A DNA stretch of 64,000 bases, from NCBI RefSeq assembly GCF_045679555.1, contig NC_092096.1:20002688-20066687 (forward strand). The letters run 5' to 3'. This document shows positions 1-12,207 of the stretch, piece by piece. Within the stretch, counting starts at the first letter, position 1; every line of letters begins with the position of its first letter. Origin of the DNA: Salvelinus alpinus. Lineage: Eukaryota > Chordata > Actinopteri > Salmoniformes > Salmonidae. The translations under genes and the position numbers were made by a program. The notes under the pieces were generated by a model. It did not search any database, had not been told where the DNA came from, and saw only the letters and a program-made list of their open reading frames with translations.

Positions 1-630
1 TCTGGCAACCTGCAACAACACAATTTGGCCTCCTGCAACCTCACAATCTGGCAACCTCCAACCACACAATCTGGCAACCTCAAACCACACAATCTGGCCA
101 CCACAATCTGGCAACCTCCAACCACATAATCTGGCAACCTCCAACCACATAATCTGGCCACCTCCAACCACACAATCTGGCCACCTCCAACCACACAATC
201 TGGCAACCTGCAACAACACAATTTGGCCTCCTGCAACCTCACAATCTGGCAACCTCCAACCACACAATCTGGCAACCTCAAACCACACAATCTGGCCACC
301 ACAATCTGGCAACCTCCAACCACATAATCTGGCAACCTCCAACCACATAATCTGGCCACCTCCAACCACACAATCTGGCCACCTCCAACCACACAATCTG
401 GCCACCTGCAACCACACAATCTGGCCACCTGCAACCACACAATCTGGCCACTTCCAACCACACAATCTGACCACTTCCAACCACACAATCTGGCCACTTC
501 CAACCACACAATCTGGCCACTTCCAACCACACAATCTGGCCACTTCCAACCACACAATCTGGCCACTTCCAACCACACAATCTGGCCACTTCCAACCACA
601 CAATCTGGCCACTTCCATCCACACAATCTT
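1..630. repeat. 23-bp minisatellite in an abcc9 intron
   Basis: About 27 tandem units of roughly 23 bp, built on CCACxTCCAACCACACAATCTGG, fill the start of the window. The left half (1-400) mixes unit variants and contains a longer duplicated block of about 200 bp. The right half (about 440-625) is a regular run of one variant. It probably continues left of the window. It lies upstream of the first visible abcc9 exon, so it is intronic. An antisense open frame of 114 codons across it is a by-product of the repeat. Confidence 0.9.
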
Positions 631-713
631 TTGGAAAGCATATTGGAGGGAAAAACTAATCGGAGAATATGCTTCTGAAATGTGAGATTTCAGAAAGACG
701 ATTGCCCTAATAA

Positions 714-944
<231 letters not shown>

Positions 945-1289
945 TGACATTATGATCATATGCTTCATTTTCTGCTCTTTTCATTTTTTACAGACAGATC
1001 TATGACATTACTTTCACCTCATATGGGTACAAACATAAAGCACAAGTATAATGTCAGAAACATTATGAAAACACAAACCAGACATCTTTATATTTGTCCT
1101 CCTATTACGGGTTTATTATTTGAGTTGCCAGGGTTACATATGCCATTCATTATTGAGCTCTGTACATAGAGGTTTGATCAATAGCAGAACACACGTCCAT
1201 GTATTTCAACCAGCCACATACTCTTCATTAGGCCACCTGTTTGGAAATGAACCACTGATTTCCATTAAAGCTTGAATCCTTAGTTGCTA

Positions 1290-1625
1290 TATCCATTTTT
1301 GGACATATAAATGAATGATATGTACCCATTGATTCTTAAAGAACATAACTGATAAATGCCTCATGAGCTTAGATTAACTGTCGTACAGCATCAGAACCCA
1401 AAATATAACCTTGTTTTACTCCAATGTTTGTAAACGATGTAAATGTAAACAAACACTGTGTAGCCTCAAAACATGTTTACAACTATAATGTTGATATCAT
1501 GGATGGTCAGTCCTTGCGTCCACAGCTCTGTCTATGTATTTGAGGGTGATTCCATCCTGAGGCTGGGAGAACACGTTATTGTTTCAATTAAGGATTCTAT
1601 CTTTAGGGGCCGTTAAGTTTTGTTG
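1290..1625. repeat. Dispersed salmonid repeat, first copy
   Basis: This intronic stretch shares blocks with 10582-11158 in kcnj8 intron 1, including TATGTACC.ATTGATTCTT, TTTGTAAAC.A.GT.AATGTAAA and CATGGATGGTCAGTC. It is a diverged copy of the same small DNA element; its ends are not clear here. Confidence 0.7.
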
Positions 1626-1954
1626 CGATTGTTGCGCAACAGTGAGGACCGTCACTCTCCTCCAGCCTCTCGGGTTTCAGTCCGGAGGCATGCATAGTTC
1701 ATAGCTCCAATCCCTGGCAGTTTATATATCAATTACTGGCAGTTTAAATATAGAGTGTGCGACTCTCTTTATTAGTTTTTTTATAGGTACAAGCAGGCCA
1801 ACATCAATCTGAGGTCCTTACGGTCACAGCCGTAGCATTAACCTTTGACCCTAACAGGTACACTCTATCAAACTACCATCACACTGATGCAGACAGCGAA
1901 GAGGGGACAGCACTCAGTGTGGTGACATTGCTGTGGAGTGTATATGGCTGTATC

Positions 1955-2066
1955 TAAGACTGTGCTCCAGATGACACACTATTCCCTATAAAGTGCACTA
2001 AGAGCCATAGGGCTCTTGTCAAAAGTAGTGCACTATGCAAGGAATAGGGTGCCATTTGGTCCACGA
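1955..2066. repeat. Fold-back element upstream of an abcc9 exon
   Basis: The sequence reads into itself: ATTCCCTATAAAGTGCACT near 1981-1999 is answered by AGTGCACTATGCAAGGAAT near 2027-2046, with AGAGCC/GGGCTCT near the loop. This is a common fold-back MITE type in salmonid DNA. It ends about 40 bp before the acceptor at 2106. Confidence 0.75.
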
Positions 2067-2106
2067 CCAAAAGAGCTGACCTACATGTCATTTCTCACCC
2101 CTGTAG

Positions 2107-2169
2107 GAGAATGTCTTACAGAAGGTGGTGATGACAGCCTTCGCCGACCGAACAGTCGTCACTATTGCA
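2107..2169 (+). CDS. abcc9: abcc9 (SUR2) penultimate exon
   Basis: A 63-base exon of exactly 21 codons encodes ENVLQKVVMTAFADR then TVVTIA, the stretch of NBD2 between Walker B and the switch (H-loop) histidine. The acceptor is CCCTGTAG at 2099-2106 and the donor is GCA|GTAAGT after 2169. Both flanking junctions are phase 0, so it joins in frame to either last exon (2716 or 4102); both of these begin with the H-loop His. Confidence 0.95.
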
Positions 2170-2446
2170 GTAAGTCTGTTACAGCCTGTAGGTCATTAGG
2201 TTGAAAGGTCAGATCTGGAAGTTATTCTCTGTATAGATGTGGAGACTCCTCTTGGTCTGCTCTCTCTCTCTCTATGGATCAGTCATTGGAGAAAGCATAG
2301 AGACTAGGACTAGCTGATTTCTCCTAGCTTTTAGATTTCCTCCTCTCCTTCATCCTATCTTTCCAACGTCTCCTGTTTCATCATACTGTACCTCTGCTTC
2401 TCATATCTCCAAATGCTTCTCACGCCTCCAAATGCATTTACGGACC

Positions 2447-2563
2447 GATTCAGAGTTGAGATAAGGCGCAACTGGAACATTCCTGTAAATAATTGATTGA
2501 TGTCAGTGGGAGATTGATGAAAATTCAAGTTAAAAGTGCTGCAGATCTCAACTCTGAATCGAC
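2447..2563. repeat. Short inverted-repeat element
   Basis: CGATTCAGAGTTGAGAT (about 2447-2463) and its reverse complement (about 2546-2562) bracket about 115 bp. This looks like a small MITE in the intron upstream of the SUR2A last exon; family not recognised. Confidence 0.6.
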
Positions 2564-2715
2564 ACGTTAGCCTCTCGAGACTCAAACAGCTTGTCTGCTG
2601 TCCTTCCTTCACCTGTCTTCTTTTCCTTGTTTTCCCTGTCTGTCTGTCTGTCCTTGCTCCTCTCCTTCTGTCTTCCCATCTATCCTTTGTTCCTTCTCTC
2701 CGTTCTGCCGCCCAG

Positions 2716-2853
2716 CACCTGGTGTCCTCCATCTTGGAGGCTGAACAGGTGCTGGTGTTCTCCGCAGGGCAGCTAGTGGAGTGTGACTCTGCAGTCAACC
2801 TGCTAGCACAGCAGGACAGCCTCTTCAGTGTCTTAGTGAGGACTCACAAGTAG
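2716..2853 (+). CDS. abcc9: abcc9 alternative last exon, SUR2A type
   Basis: This exon has 45 codons plus TAG. The translation starts [15 protein letters not shown] and ends [10 protein letters not shown], matching the mammalian SUR2A C-terminus (HRVSSIMDAGLVLVF ... LVMTNK) in length and pattern. It supplies the switch histidine and the SUR2A-specific 42-residue tail that tunes nucleotide response of the cardiac/skeletal channel. The acceptor CCCAG at 2711-2715 follows about 75 bases of nearly pure pyrimidine (2640-2715), a strong tract. Using this exon ends the protein at 2853; skipping it gives the SUR2B tail. Confidence 0.93.
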   Translation, partial: HLVSSILEAEQVLVFSAGQLVECDSAVNLLAQQDSLFSVLVRTHK

Positions 2854-2929
2854 GCCCTGTCCCACCCTGCCTCTCAGGCCTCTACAGCCTCCCGGGTTGG
2901 TACTGCATGCTGTCTGAGACCACTGTCAG

Positions 2930-3803
2930 GGGGGTAAAGAGAGATACTACATGTAATCTGTCTGGGGTTAAAGAGAGAAACTACATCTAATCTGTCTGGG
3001 GGTTAAAGAGATACTACATCTAATCTGTCTGGGGGTAAAGAGAGATACTACATGTAATCTGTCTGGGGGTTAAAGAGGGTTACTACATCTAATCTGTCTG
3101 GGGGTTAAAGAGGGTTACTACATCTAATCTGTCTGGGGGTTACAGAGGGTTACTACATCTAATCTGTCTGGGGGTAAAGAGATACTACATCTAATCTGTC
3201 AGGGGGTTAAAGAGAGGGATACTACATCTAATCTGTCTGGGGGTTAAAGAGGGATACTACATCTAATCTGTCTGGGGGTTAAAGAGAGGGATACTACATC
3301 TAATCTGTCTGGGGGTTAAAGAGAGGGGTACTACATCTAATCTGTCTGGGGGTTAAAGAGAAGGATACTACATCTAATCTGTCTGGGGGTTAAAGAGAGG
3401 GATACTACATCTAATCTGTCTGGGGGTTAAGGAGGGATACTACATCTAATCTGTCTGGGGTTAAGGAGGGATACTACATCTAATCTGTCTGGGGTTAAAG
3501 AGAGGGATACTACATGTAATCTGTCTGGGGGTTAAAGAGAGGGATACTACATCTAATCTGTCTGGGGGTTAAGGAGGGATACTACATCTAATCTGTCTGG
3601 GGGTTAAGGAGGGATACTACATCTAATCTGTCTAGGGGTTAAGGAGGGATACTACATCTAATCTGTCTGGGGGTTAAGGAGGGATACTACATCTCATCTG
3701 TCTGGGGGTTAAGGAGGGATACTACATCTAATCTGTCTGGGGGTTAAGGAGGGATATTACATCTAATCTGTCTGGGGTTAAAGAGGGGTACTACATCTAA
3801 TCT
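2930..3803. repeat. 37-bp minisatellite between the two abcc9 last exons
   Basis: About 24 imperfect units based on TACTACATCTAATCTGTCTG plus GGGGTTAAAGAGAGGGA, with lengths of 31-37 bp. It occupies most of the space between the SUR2A-type and SUR2B-type terminal exons. Confidence 0.9.
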
Positions 3804-3984
3804 TAGCAGTTGGCTCTTGGAGGATGACTCTTGGGGTTGTGAGATAAGACAATATTAAAATACATTCAGGTATCTGTTATTTTTTCTCAGCACAGTTTAT
3901 CTCTGTATGTCTGGCTACATTACAAATCAAAGCTGCATTGCATCCCTTCCTTTTTTTTGGTGTAATTAAACACTCAATCGAATG

Positions 3985-3996
3985 TAATGTAATGTA

Positions 3997-4041
<45 letters not shown>

Positions 4042-4091
4042 CATGCGTCTGTGTGTGCGTGCGTCTGTTTGTGCGTGTGTCTGTGTGTGTT
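3985..4091. repeat. TG-rich microsatellite before the SUR2B splice site
   Basis: A TAATG run, then about 14 pure TG units, then TG mixed with CG and TCTG units. It stops about 10 bases before the acceptor AG at 4100-4101. Open frames on both strands here are repeat artefacts. Confidence 0.93.
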
Positions 4092-4101
4092 CTTCATGCA
4101 G

Positions 4102-4239
4102 CATCGTGTCCACACCATCCTGGAAGCTGACCTGGTGATCGTGATGAAGCGAGGAAACATCTTGGAGATCGACAAACCAGAGACCCTTCTGGAGAATGAG
4201 GACGGCATGTTCGCTTCCTTCGTCAGGGCTGACATGTAG
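4102..4239 (+). CDS. abcc9: abcc9 alternative last exon, SUR2B type
   Basis: This exon has 45 codons plus TAG. It begins [19 protein letters not shown] and ends FASFVRADM, matching the mammalian SUR2B tail, which resembles SUR1. It is used when the exon at 2716-2853 is skipped; vascular and broadly expressed channels use this form in mammals. The acceptor ATGCAG (4096-4101) has a UG-rich tract in place of a pyrimidine tract. Same length and phase as the SUR2A exon, as expected for mutually exclusive ends. Confidence 0.95.
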   Translation, partial: HRVHTILEADLVIVMKRGNILEIDKPETLLENEDGMFASFVRADM

Positions 4240-5857
4240 GCTCACACACTGTCAGCCGGCACACCATCAGTCTATCTATCAATTAATCAGCCGCCTCAGT
4301 GTTTCCCACAATGCGCAGAGTTCGGGATATTATTACCATTATTTACTGAAGCTCATACTGTAGGTTTTAGACAGTAGAAATGGAGCCAGGCCGGTTGACC
4401 ACCTCCACTTGGTAATGGTAGGGGAAACACTGCTTCCCAAAGCACCACTGATGGCCTTCTTGTGTTGATTATTGGTAATGTATTAGTTATTGAGGGATTG
4501 ATTGAATGAGTGACCTATTAACTTGGTCGTGTAAGGATCACAATCGGTCGTTAAATATTATTACAATTTTACAAAGCTTTACTTAAATGTTTTATGTTTA
4601 AATGATATCTTTTGTTACACTTATTACTAGATGTATGTATATGTATATATTTTACACCATTATTCATAGGTAAGCAATAAGCAGGTATACTGTAGTATTA
4701 CTACATTGGTACGAACACTGTAGGGTATATCGCTGGAGCATTTTTAGCCCGGTGACCCTTTGTCTGTCTGATGAGATGCTGACTGAACCATGGGACTGTG
4801 GACATTTAGTGGTCACTGACTCCTCTTTGCAAAAGGACAACTTTCACCCAATGGGTGTTCTCTAAAGGACTGAATCTTAATGTGAGATGTGCAGGCCTAA
4901 CTTCAACTTATACACAACTGGTGTACTGTAAACCATACATTCATGTCAAGATGTATGTGAAAACTTGGAGTTACGCATGTTGGTGTTAAGTTAAGATCCA
5001 GCCCTAAATGATAAGGGAAGATTCCGCTTTCTTCTACCTACCATAAGCCAGGCCAGCGTTTCTTTCTACCATACATGGTGCTGGCTGGTGTAATTGGTAA
5101 GGAAAGTGGTTTATATTTTCAGTATTAAACCTGGTTTCTGGGGAGCTGTGCCACTGTCCCACTGTAGTACCTGAATATTTATAGTTATTTTGCATATCGA
5201 ACAATGAGAATTTTATATTGACTTCTTTGTATTGTATTATAGCCTGAATGCCAAACTGATTATTGTAAGGTACACTTTGAAGAATGTCAGCATCTGTTTT
5301 TACCACCATACTGCTGTGTTGTTTTGTTTGTCAGTGTAAAGCGGTTTCTCATCTCAAGAAATTTGTTTTTAATTCATTCTTCATTCTTATTCAATCCCAA
5401 ACTCCTGACCCCAAATTCCTGCCCTACTTTCCTTACACACATGTGGGATGTTTTCCCACTCATGTTTTCAACTCAAGACGCCCTCTCTATAATCTATGAA
5501 TGGGTAGGCATCTTCTAGCCTGGTTGAACAAGACAATACCATTGTTTCGTTTAGCTTGGATTCCAGGCTAGGTGTCTCCCCTCAACCTCCATACTCTCCA
5601 TTGTATACATTATAAGTGAGTAGCAGCTAAGTATATTTAATGTAGCTTCTGCTGTGGCAGGGGGTCCATGTAAAGGCCAAAGGTCAACAACATGGCCCCT
5701 ATAGTGTGGCTGCTATCCTTCACCAGAGTTGTCTTTTTATGGGCAAGCAGCACTTTGGAGTCAGTCTGTCAGAAAGTGTGGAGACACAACACTCACCCCT
5801 TTCTAGAACAATGACATCATGAGAGCAGAATGACTATAGATATAGAGCACTGATATA
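4240..5857 (+). other. abcc9 3' UTR and spacer
   Basis: AT-rich sequence follows the SUR2B stop. Its first part must hold the 3' UTR, but I could not pick a convincing polyadenylation signal. No exon, RNA gene or complete mobile element was recognised; the small open frames show no familiar protein. Confidence 0.5.
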
Positions 5858-7469
<1,612 letters not shown>

Positions 7470-7569
7470 TATAGTCTAGGAGAATAACATTGGAGATGAG
7501 TGGTAGGCTATTGCCCCCCTGATGAATTTGAAGGCAAGGCTGTGGTGTAAGGCTATGACTGTCTGTTAA

Positions 7570-7750
7570 TCCTACACTTCTAAAAAACGGTCCCAGAAGG
7601 GTTCTTTGGCTGTTCCCATAGGAGAACCCTTTTGGATTCCATGTAGAAGCCTCTGTAGAAAGGGTTCTACATGGAACCCAAAAGTGTTCTACCTGGAACC
7701 AAATAGGTTCTACCTGGAACCAAAAATGGTTCTTGAAAGGGTTCTTCAGT
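7570..7750. repeat. Fold-back 'GGTTCTACCTGGAACC' MITE
   Basis: Repeated inverted blocks (AGAAGGGTTCTTTGG, GGTTCTACATGGAACCC, GGTTCTACCTGGAACC) make a self-complementary stretch of a type widespread in teleosts. A matching end fragment (TCTATGGGGACAGC then GTTTTAGGTTCTAGATA) lies at 8119-8161, so the element appears split by the insertion at about 7750-8118. Confidence 0.75.
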
Positions 7751-8118
7751 GGCTGATTTTGTCTTGAGCGGATGGTCGGGGGGCCGGAACATAATTACAA
7801 ATAATTTGTTGACTGCAAATTGACCGCTAGAAGCCCAAACAGATATAATGTTTAACTAAAACATAATAATTTTCAACCTTGCTTACATTTGTATACGATC
7901 ACATGTGTCTCTGTTACAGTATGTGTAATAGAGGGGAATAGATGGGGATAGATTTCTTAAATTGGGAATAGATGGGAATAGATTTCTTAAATTAAAATCA
8001 CTTGGAGCTGATTTCCTGTTTATTTTTTAGGAGGGGGGTTGCTCAGAAAGCTTGGGGGGACAAATAAAACCACCCGCGGGCCAAATTCCGCCTGCAGGCC
8101 GCCAGTTGGGGAATCCTG
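7750..8118. mobile_element. Non-autonomous DNA element fragment, probably hAT type
   Basis: The right end reads GCGGGCCAAATTCCGCCTG then CAGGCCGCCAGTTGGGGAA, the terminal sequence of a widespread non-autonomous element that I associate with hAT elements. It sits between two halves of the fold-back element described before it. It contains a short tandem duplication of GGGAATAGATGGG.ATAGATTTCTTAAATT. Family placement is from memory. Confidence 0.55.
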
Positions 8119-8164
8119 TTCTATGGGGACAGCAGGAAAAAACGTTTTAGGTTCTAGATATAAA

Positions 8165-8475
8165 AACACAGCAGCGTTGCAGTTCTTGACAAACTCAAAC
8201 CGGTGCGCCTGGCACCTACTACCATACCCCATTCAAAAGCACTTAAATATTCTGTCTTGCCCATTCACCCTCTGAATGGAACACACACACAATCCATGTC
8301 TCAATTGTCTCAAGGCTTAAAAATCCTTATTTAACCTGTCTCCTCCCCTTCATCTTACACTGATTGACGTGGATTTAACAAGTGACATAAATAAGCAATT
8401 ATAGCTTTCACCTGGATTCACCTGGTCAGTCTATGTCATGGAAAGAGCAGGTGTTCTTAATGTTTAGTACACTCT
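8165..8475 (-). mobile_element. 5' fragment of a second Tc1-like element
   Basis: Read on the minus strand from 8475, the sequence begins with an ACACTAAACATTAAGAACAC terminal repeat and continues through AGGTGAAAGCTATAATTGC and GGCACCTACTACCATA-type blocks (the latter seen on the + strand at 8213-8228) of a salmonid Tc1 family distinct from the Sleeping Beauty type. It covers only the 5' part, with no catalytic region. Confidence 0.7.
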
Positions 8476-8820
8476 ACTTATAGATCTATAGTAATTAAGA
8501 CTGCAGATATCCTTGATCCATATCACAGAGATTATATCATCTTCTCTGCTTTTACTATTTATATTTTCAATCTTGGGAATGTGCACAGCAATATATGTTC
8601 AAATATTTTCAATAATAATCAATATAATTCCGAGACTACAGGTTGTCTTTTTCCATTTTATTGTGGGCTTGTGTCTGTCTCATATGTTCATTGTGTATAA
8701 TTAACAGATGTTTTAAATATAGACATAGTTGATCATTACACTGTGTGCCTACCTTTTTTTACACTTGAACTGATAATAAAAATGTGCTTTGAGTTAAAAG
8801 TGCTTTTTGAGTTTAAAACG

Positions 8821-8839
8821 CTCACACACACACACACAC

Positions 8840-8877
<38 letters not shown>
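8821..8877. repeat. (CA)n microsatellite
   Basis: About 28 CA units with a single CG interruption, in the kcnj8 upstream region. Confidence 0.95.
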
Positions 8878-8878
<1 letters not shown>

Positions 8879-8999
8879 CTCATTCTCACACACAACACAC
8901 CTCCTCGCTTACTAAATGGCGCCATCTCTTGGTCATCAATGGGAAGCAGACCTATCCTAATAATTCATCCCTATAATAATGTAATAACACAGCAATAAT

Positions 9000-9566
9000 T
9001 AGCTTACTGTTGGAAAACAAGTCATTTTTCTATCACACTTGCCTTGTTTAAAAATAAAACATCAATGTTATTTTAATTTGGACCCAGTAATGGGATGGTT
9101 TAACCATTACCTCAAATACCGGTATTGATTAATTAACTAAACATAATTTCTAACGGGTACACATATATTGTTTTGCTTTTAAATCAATAAAACACAATTT
9201 AGAAGTAATTACTGGGGTTTCCTCTTTGTTGAACAAAGCCAGCAGTGCACTGCATCCCGCCCATAGAGTGGAGCAGCTACGTCAAGAGTATTTGGGATGC
9301 GCCCTAGGTCTGTGACTGCCTGGAAACTCTCACCCGTCAGTAAAACTTTTTGGAAGTGGCGCTGGAGCTCCTCGAACAGCTACCAACCATTATGTGGTAG
9401 AAGTTAATTGAAATCAAATCGATGAAAAACGTTGCAAAATAATACGAATTTATCCAACTTTTAATCATGTTTACGCAAGCTGACAGGAGAATTACGCACG
9501 ACTAAAAAAACACTTCGGTTTACTAAAACCATCCGAGTTTTTTCCTCTATTGCAAATGCAGTAAGG
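9000..9566 (+). promoter_or_regulatory. kcnj8 5' flank and probable 5' UTR
   Basis: This is the interval directly before the kcnj8 start codon. It moves from AT-rich DNA to a mixed-composition stretch (9230-9400) that could be promoter. No canonical TATA box, other core motif or upstream non-coding exon could be picked with certainty. Confidence 0.35.
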
Positions 9567-9916
9567 ATGTTGGCGAGAAAAAGCATCATCCCGGAGGAGT
9601 TCTCCCTACCGGGGCTTGCTTCGAGGATCCACCGCAAACCAGTGTTCAGGGACCGGGTGAACAAAGCCCGCTTCATCGCCAAGAGCGGATCCTGCAACTT
9701 GGCGCACAAGAACATCCGAGAACAGGGAAGGTTCTTGCAAGACGTCTTCACCACTCTGGTGGACCTGAAATGGCGCTTCACCCTGGTCATCTTCACCATG
9801 ACTTTTCTGTGCAGTTGGCTCCTCTTCGCCATGTGCTGGTGGCTCGTGGCCTTTGCCCATGGAGACCTTGTACCCAACCGCACGTCTGGCATTGAGCAGT
9901 GCGTCACCAACGTCAA
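9567..9916 (+). CDS. kcnj8: kcnj8 (Kir6.1) coding exon 1: N-terminus and M1
   Basis: Kir6.1 is the pore-forming subunit of KATP channels with SUR2, closing on ATP and opening on MgADP. The start ATG gives [19 protein letters not shown], matching the vertebrate Kir6.1 N-terminus from residue 1. Residues 36-70 ([28 protein letters not shown]) form the conserved cytoplasmic helix region; M1 is about residues 70-95 ([18 protein letters not shown]). The extracellular turret is shorter than in mammals and has an NRT glycosylation sequon. The exon ends at AA|GTGAGT, splitting the Lys-117 codon. Spliced with 11738-11944 and 15426-16134 it gives 421 residues, close to the 424 of human. Confidence 0.97.
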
Positions 9917-10171
9917 GTGAGTAGTATAGTATAGGCTCTATAGATATTTGGAGATTTAACTTGTATATATTTCTGTATTTTGTGTGTAAACTTGTGTATT
10001 TTAAGGGTGGGAATAAATTATATGGATTTATTGGGGACTTTTAGTGTAATTATTACATATACTCAGTTTTAGAATAACTTTGCTATTTTCTGTGATAACA
10101 CTGTTACAGTTATATGATAGATCTCCTTGCCATTAAAAAAATGATTTTCCTTCAAATTATAAGGAACTTAA

Positions 10172-10577
10172 AGAGATACTTTGGGATTTTGGCAATGAAG
10201 CCCTTTATCTTCTTCCCCAGAGTCAGATGAACTCATGGGAACCATTTTTATGTCTCTGCATCCAGTATGAAAGAAGTTGGAGGTGCTGTAGTTTCACGAG
10301 CAAATGCTAACTAGCATTAAGGCAATGACTGGAAGTCTATGGTATCTATTAGCATACTAGTAGTTACCAGCAATGACTGGAAGTCTACGGTATCTACTAG
10401 CATGATAGCAGTTACCATAGACTTCCAGGCATTGCGCAAACGCTAGTTAGCAATTGTGTTAATGATAGTTAGCAACTTCCATCAAACTGCATGCAAGACA
10501 TACAGATTGTATCCAGGAGTTCATCTGACTGGAGAAGTAGATAAAGGGCTTCATTGCCAAAATCCTGAAGTATCCCT
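10172..10577. mobile_element. Palindromic MITE flanked by TTAA
   Basis: Terminal inverted repeats of about 60 bp (AGAGATACTTTGGGATTTTG on the left, the reverse complement of AGGGATACTTCAGGATTTTG on the right), followed inside by GCAATGAAGCCCTTTAT on both arms. TTAA stands on both sides (10168-10171 and 10578-10581). The target suggests a piggyBac-like mover. It contains an internal near-duplication (GCAATGACTGGAAGTCTA, twice). Confidence 0.8.
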
Positions 10578-10581
10578 TTAA

Positions 10582-11158
10582 AGGGACAATCTGAGGTTGA
10601 TACATTCATAAATTAATAATATGTACCAATTGATTCTTGAAGAATATAAGTATAATTTATAGTTCAACTGTCATACCCCAGCTGAACGCAAAATATAAGC
10701 TTGTTTTATTCCTATGTTTGTAAACAAAGTCAATGTAAACAAACACTATAAAGCCTCAAAACGTGGAAGTAAAGTAAGTAGGCTTGCACGAGCATTGGCG
10801 TGTGTGAGCAGGAAGCGTGAGGCAGCTTGATGTACAAGTACAGGACGCTAGTCTATCACAAGGCCTTACCCCCAATCTCCCTAATGCTGAGTGCTAAGCA
10901 GAGACGCATCAGGTCCCATTTTTACAGTATTTGGTATCGAGCTCCCAACCTTCCAATCTCAAGGTGGACACTCTAACCACAAGGTCACTGAGACACGGTT
11001 AAAACTACCATTTTGATTTCATGGATGGTCAGTCATTGCATCCATAGCACTGTGTATGAATTTGAGAGTGGTTCCATTTCTCAGGCCCCTCCCTCAGCTT
11101 TTACCCAAACAGGGGAGTGTAGCACGCTTTGTTATTGTTTCAACTGCTGATTGCCCCT
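10582..11158. mobile_element. Second TTAA-flanked MITE, interrupted by a tRNA-like insert
   Basis: The ends read TTAAAGGGACAATCTG and, reverse-complemented, TTAAAGGGGCAATCAGC; the right TTAA is at 11159-11162. It shares its left TTAA with the preceding MITE. The body matches the copy at 1290-1625. An insertion at about 10760-10990, ending in a tRNA-like stretch (CCAATCTC then ACTCTAACCAC), splits it between CAAAACGTGG and AACTACCATTTTGA. Confidence 0.75.
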
Positions 11159-11309
11159 TTAAAGTCTCCAACATATTGCTCTCATTATTTAGTCCTCTGA
11201 GATCAGTGGTTGTAGGGGACACAGATGAGGACAGGAAGCCATAGGAAACCACACTGCCTGTCCAGTAGCTTCCTGATCCTCTGACCCCTGTGACCTCTTT
11301 ACCCTCACC

Positions 11310-11625
11310 ACAGATGTAAGATCAGGTCTCTAAACTGCTATTACAGATGTAGGATCAGGTCTGTACATCGCTATTACAGATGTAGGATCAGGTCTCTACA
11401 CCGCTATTACAGATGTAGGATCAGGTCTCTACCCTCACCACAGATGTAGGATCAGGAGGTCTCTACATCGCTATTACAGATGTAAGATCAGGTCTCTACA
11501 TCGCTATTACAGATGTAGGATCAGGTTTCTACATCGCTATTACAGATGTAGGATCAGGTTTCTACATCGCTATTACAGATGTAGGATCAGGTCTCTACAC
11601 CTCTATTACAAATGTAGGATAAGAT
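11310..11625. repeat. 33-bp minisatellite in kcnj8 intron 1
   Basis: About nine units of ACAGATGTAGGATCAGGTCT plus CTACATCGCTATT, some shorter, end about 110 bp before the exon 2 acceptor. The core resembles the GATCAGGT half of a common salmonid MITE. Confidence 0.88.
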
Positions 11626-11737
11626 GTCTACAACAAACATCTGACCCTTGACCAATATTTACGTCCAACGTCTCCCTCCTCTTTAACTCTAATTTCCTCT
11701 GACCCCTGACCTTTGACCCTCTCTCTCTGCTCTGCAG

Positions 11738-11944
11738 GTCATTCACCTCAGCCTTCCTGTTCTCCATCGAGGTCCAGGTGACCATCGGCTTTGGCCACCG
11801 TATGATCACAGAGCAGTGCCCCACGGCCATCGCCGTCCTCATCTTCCAGAACATCGCTGGCCTCATCATCAACGCCATTATGCTGGGGTGCATCTTCATG
11901 AAGACAGCCCAGTCGCACCGCCGCGCCGAGACACTCATCTTCAG
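11738..11944 (+). CDS. kcnj8: kcnj8 (Kir6.1) coding exon 2: selectivity filter and M2
   Basis: It completes Lys-117 and continues [19 protein letters not shown], containing the pore helix and the Kir potassium filter TIGFG (residues 132-136). M2 is about residues 147-170 ([19 protein letters not shown]), followed by [18 protein letters not shown] at the inner gate. The acceptor is CTCTGCAG (11730-11737); the donor is TTCAG|GTAGG, leaving two bases of a Ser codon. Nothing is missing in the filter, so a conducting subunit is expected. Confidence 0.97.
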
Positions 11945-12207
11945 GTAGGACGGTAGCCTACAGGTTAGATTAGGTTGGAGAGGTGGGCCAGCAACAGTGT
12001 AGGTGAAGGTGCCCCTAGACGCTGATCTTGGGTCAGTTTAGCATTTACCCCACTAATGGTTAAGATTGGGGGAGCAGAAGCTGATTCTAGATCTGTACCT
12101 AGGGAAAGCTTCACCCTGGAGAGGTAGAGGATAAAGAGAGGTGGGCCAGCATCCGAAGGGTTGCCGCTTCGAATCCGAAGTCCCAACTAGAAAAATCTGG
12201 TGCACGG

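Noticed and set aside
278-622. Antisense 114-codon repetitive frame
   Set aside because: Translation of a 23-bp minisatellite in an intron.
3877-4245. Antisense frames over the SUR2B last exon
   Set aside because: Made of CA-repeat translation (HTHT) plus the complement of a proven exon.
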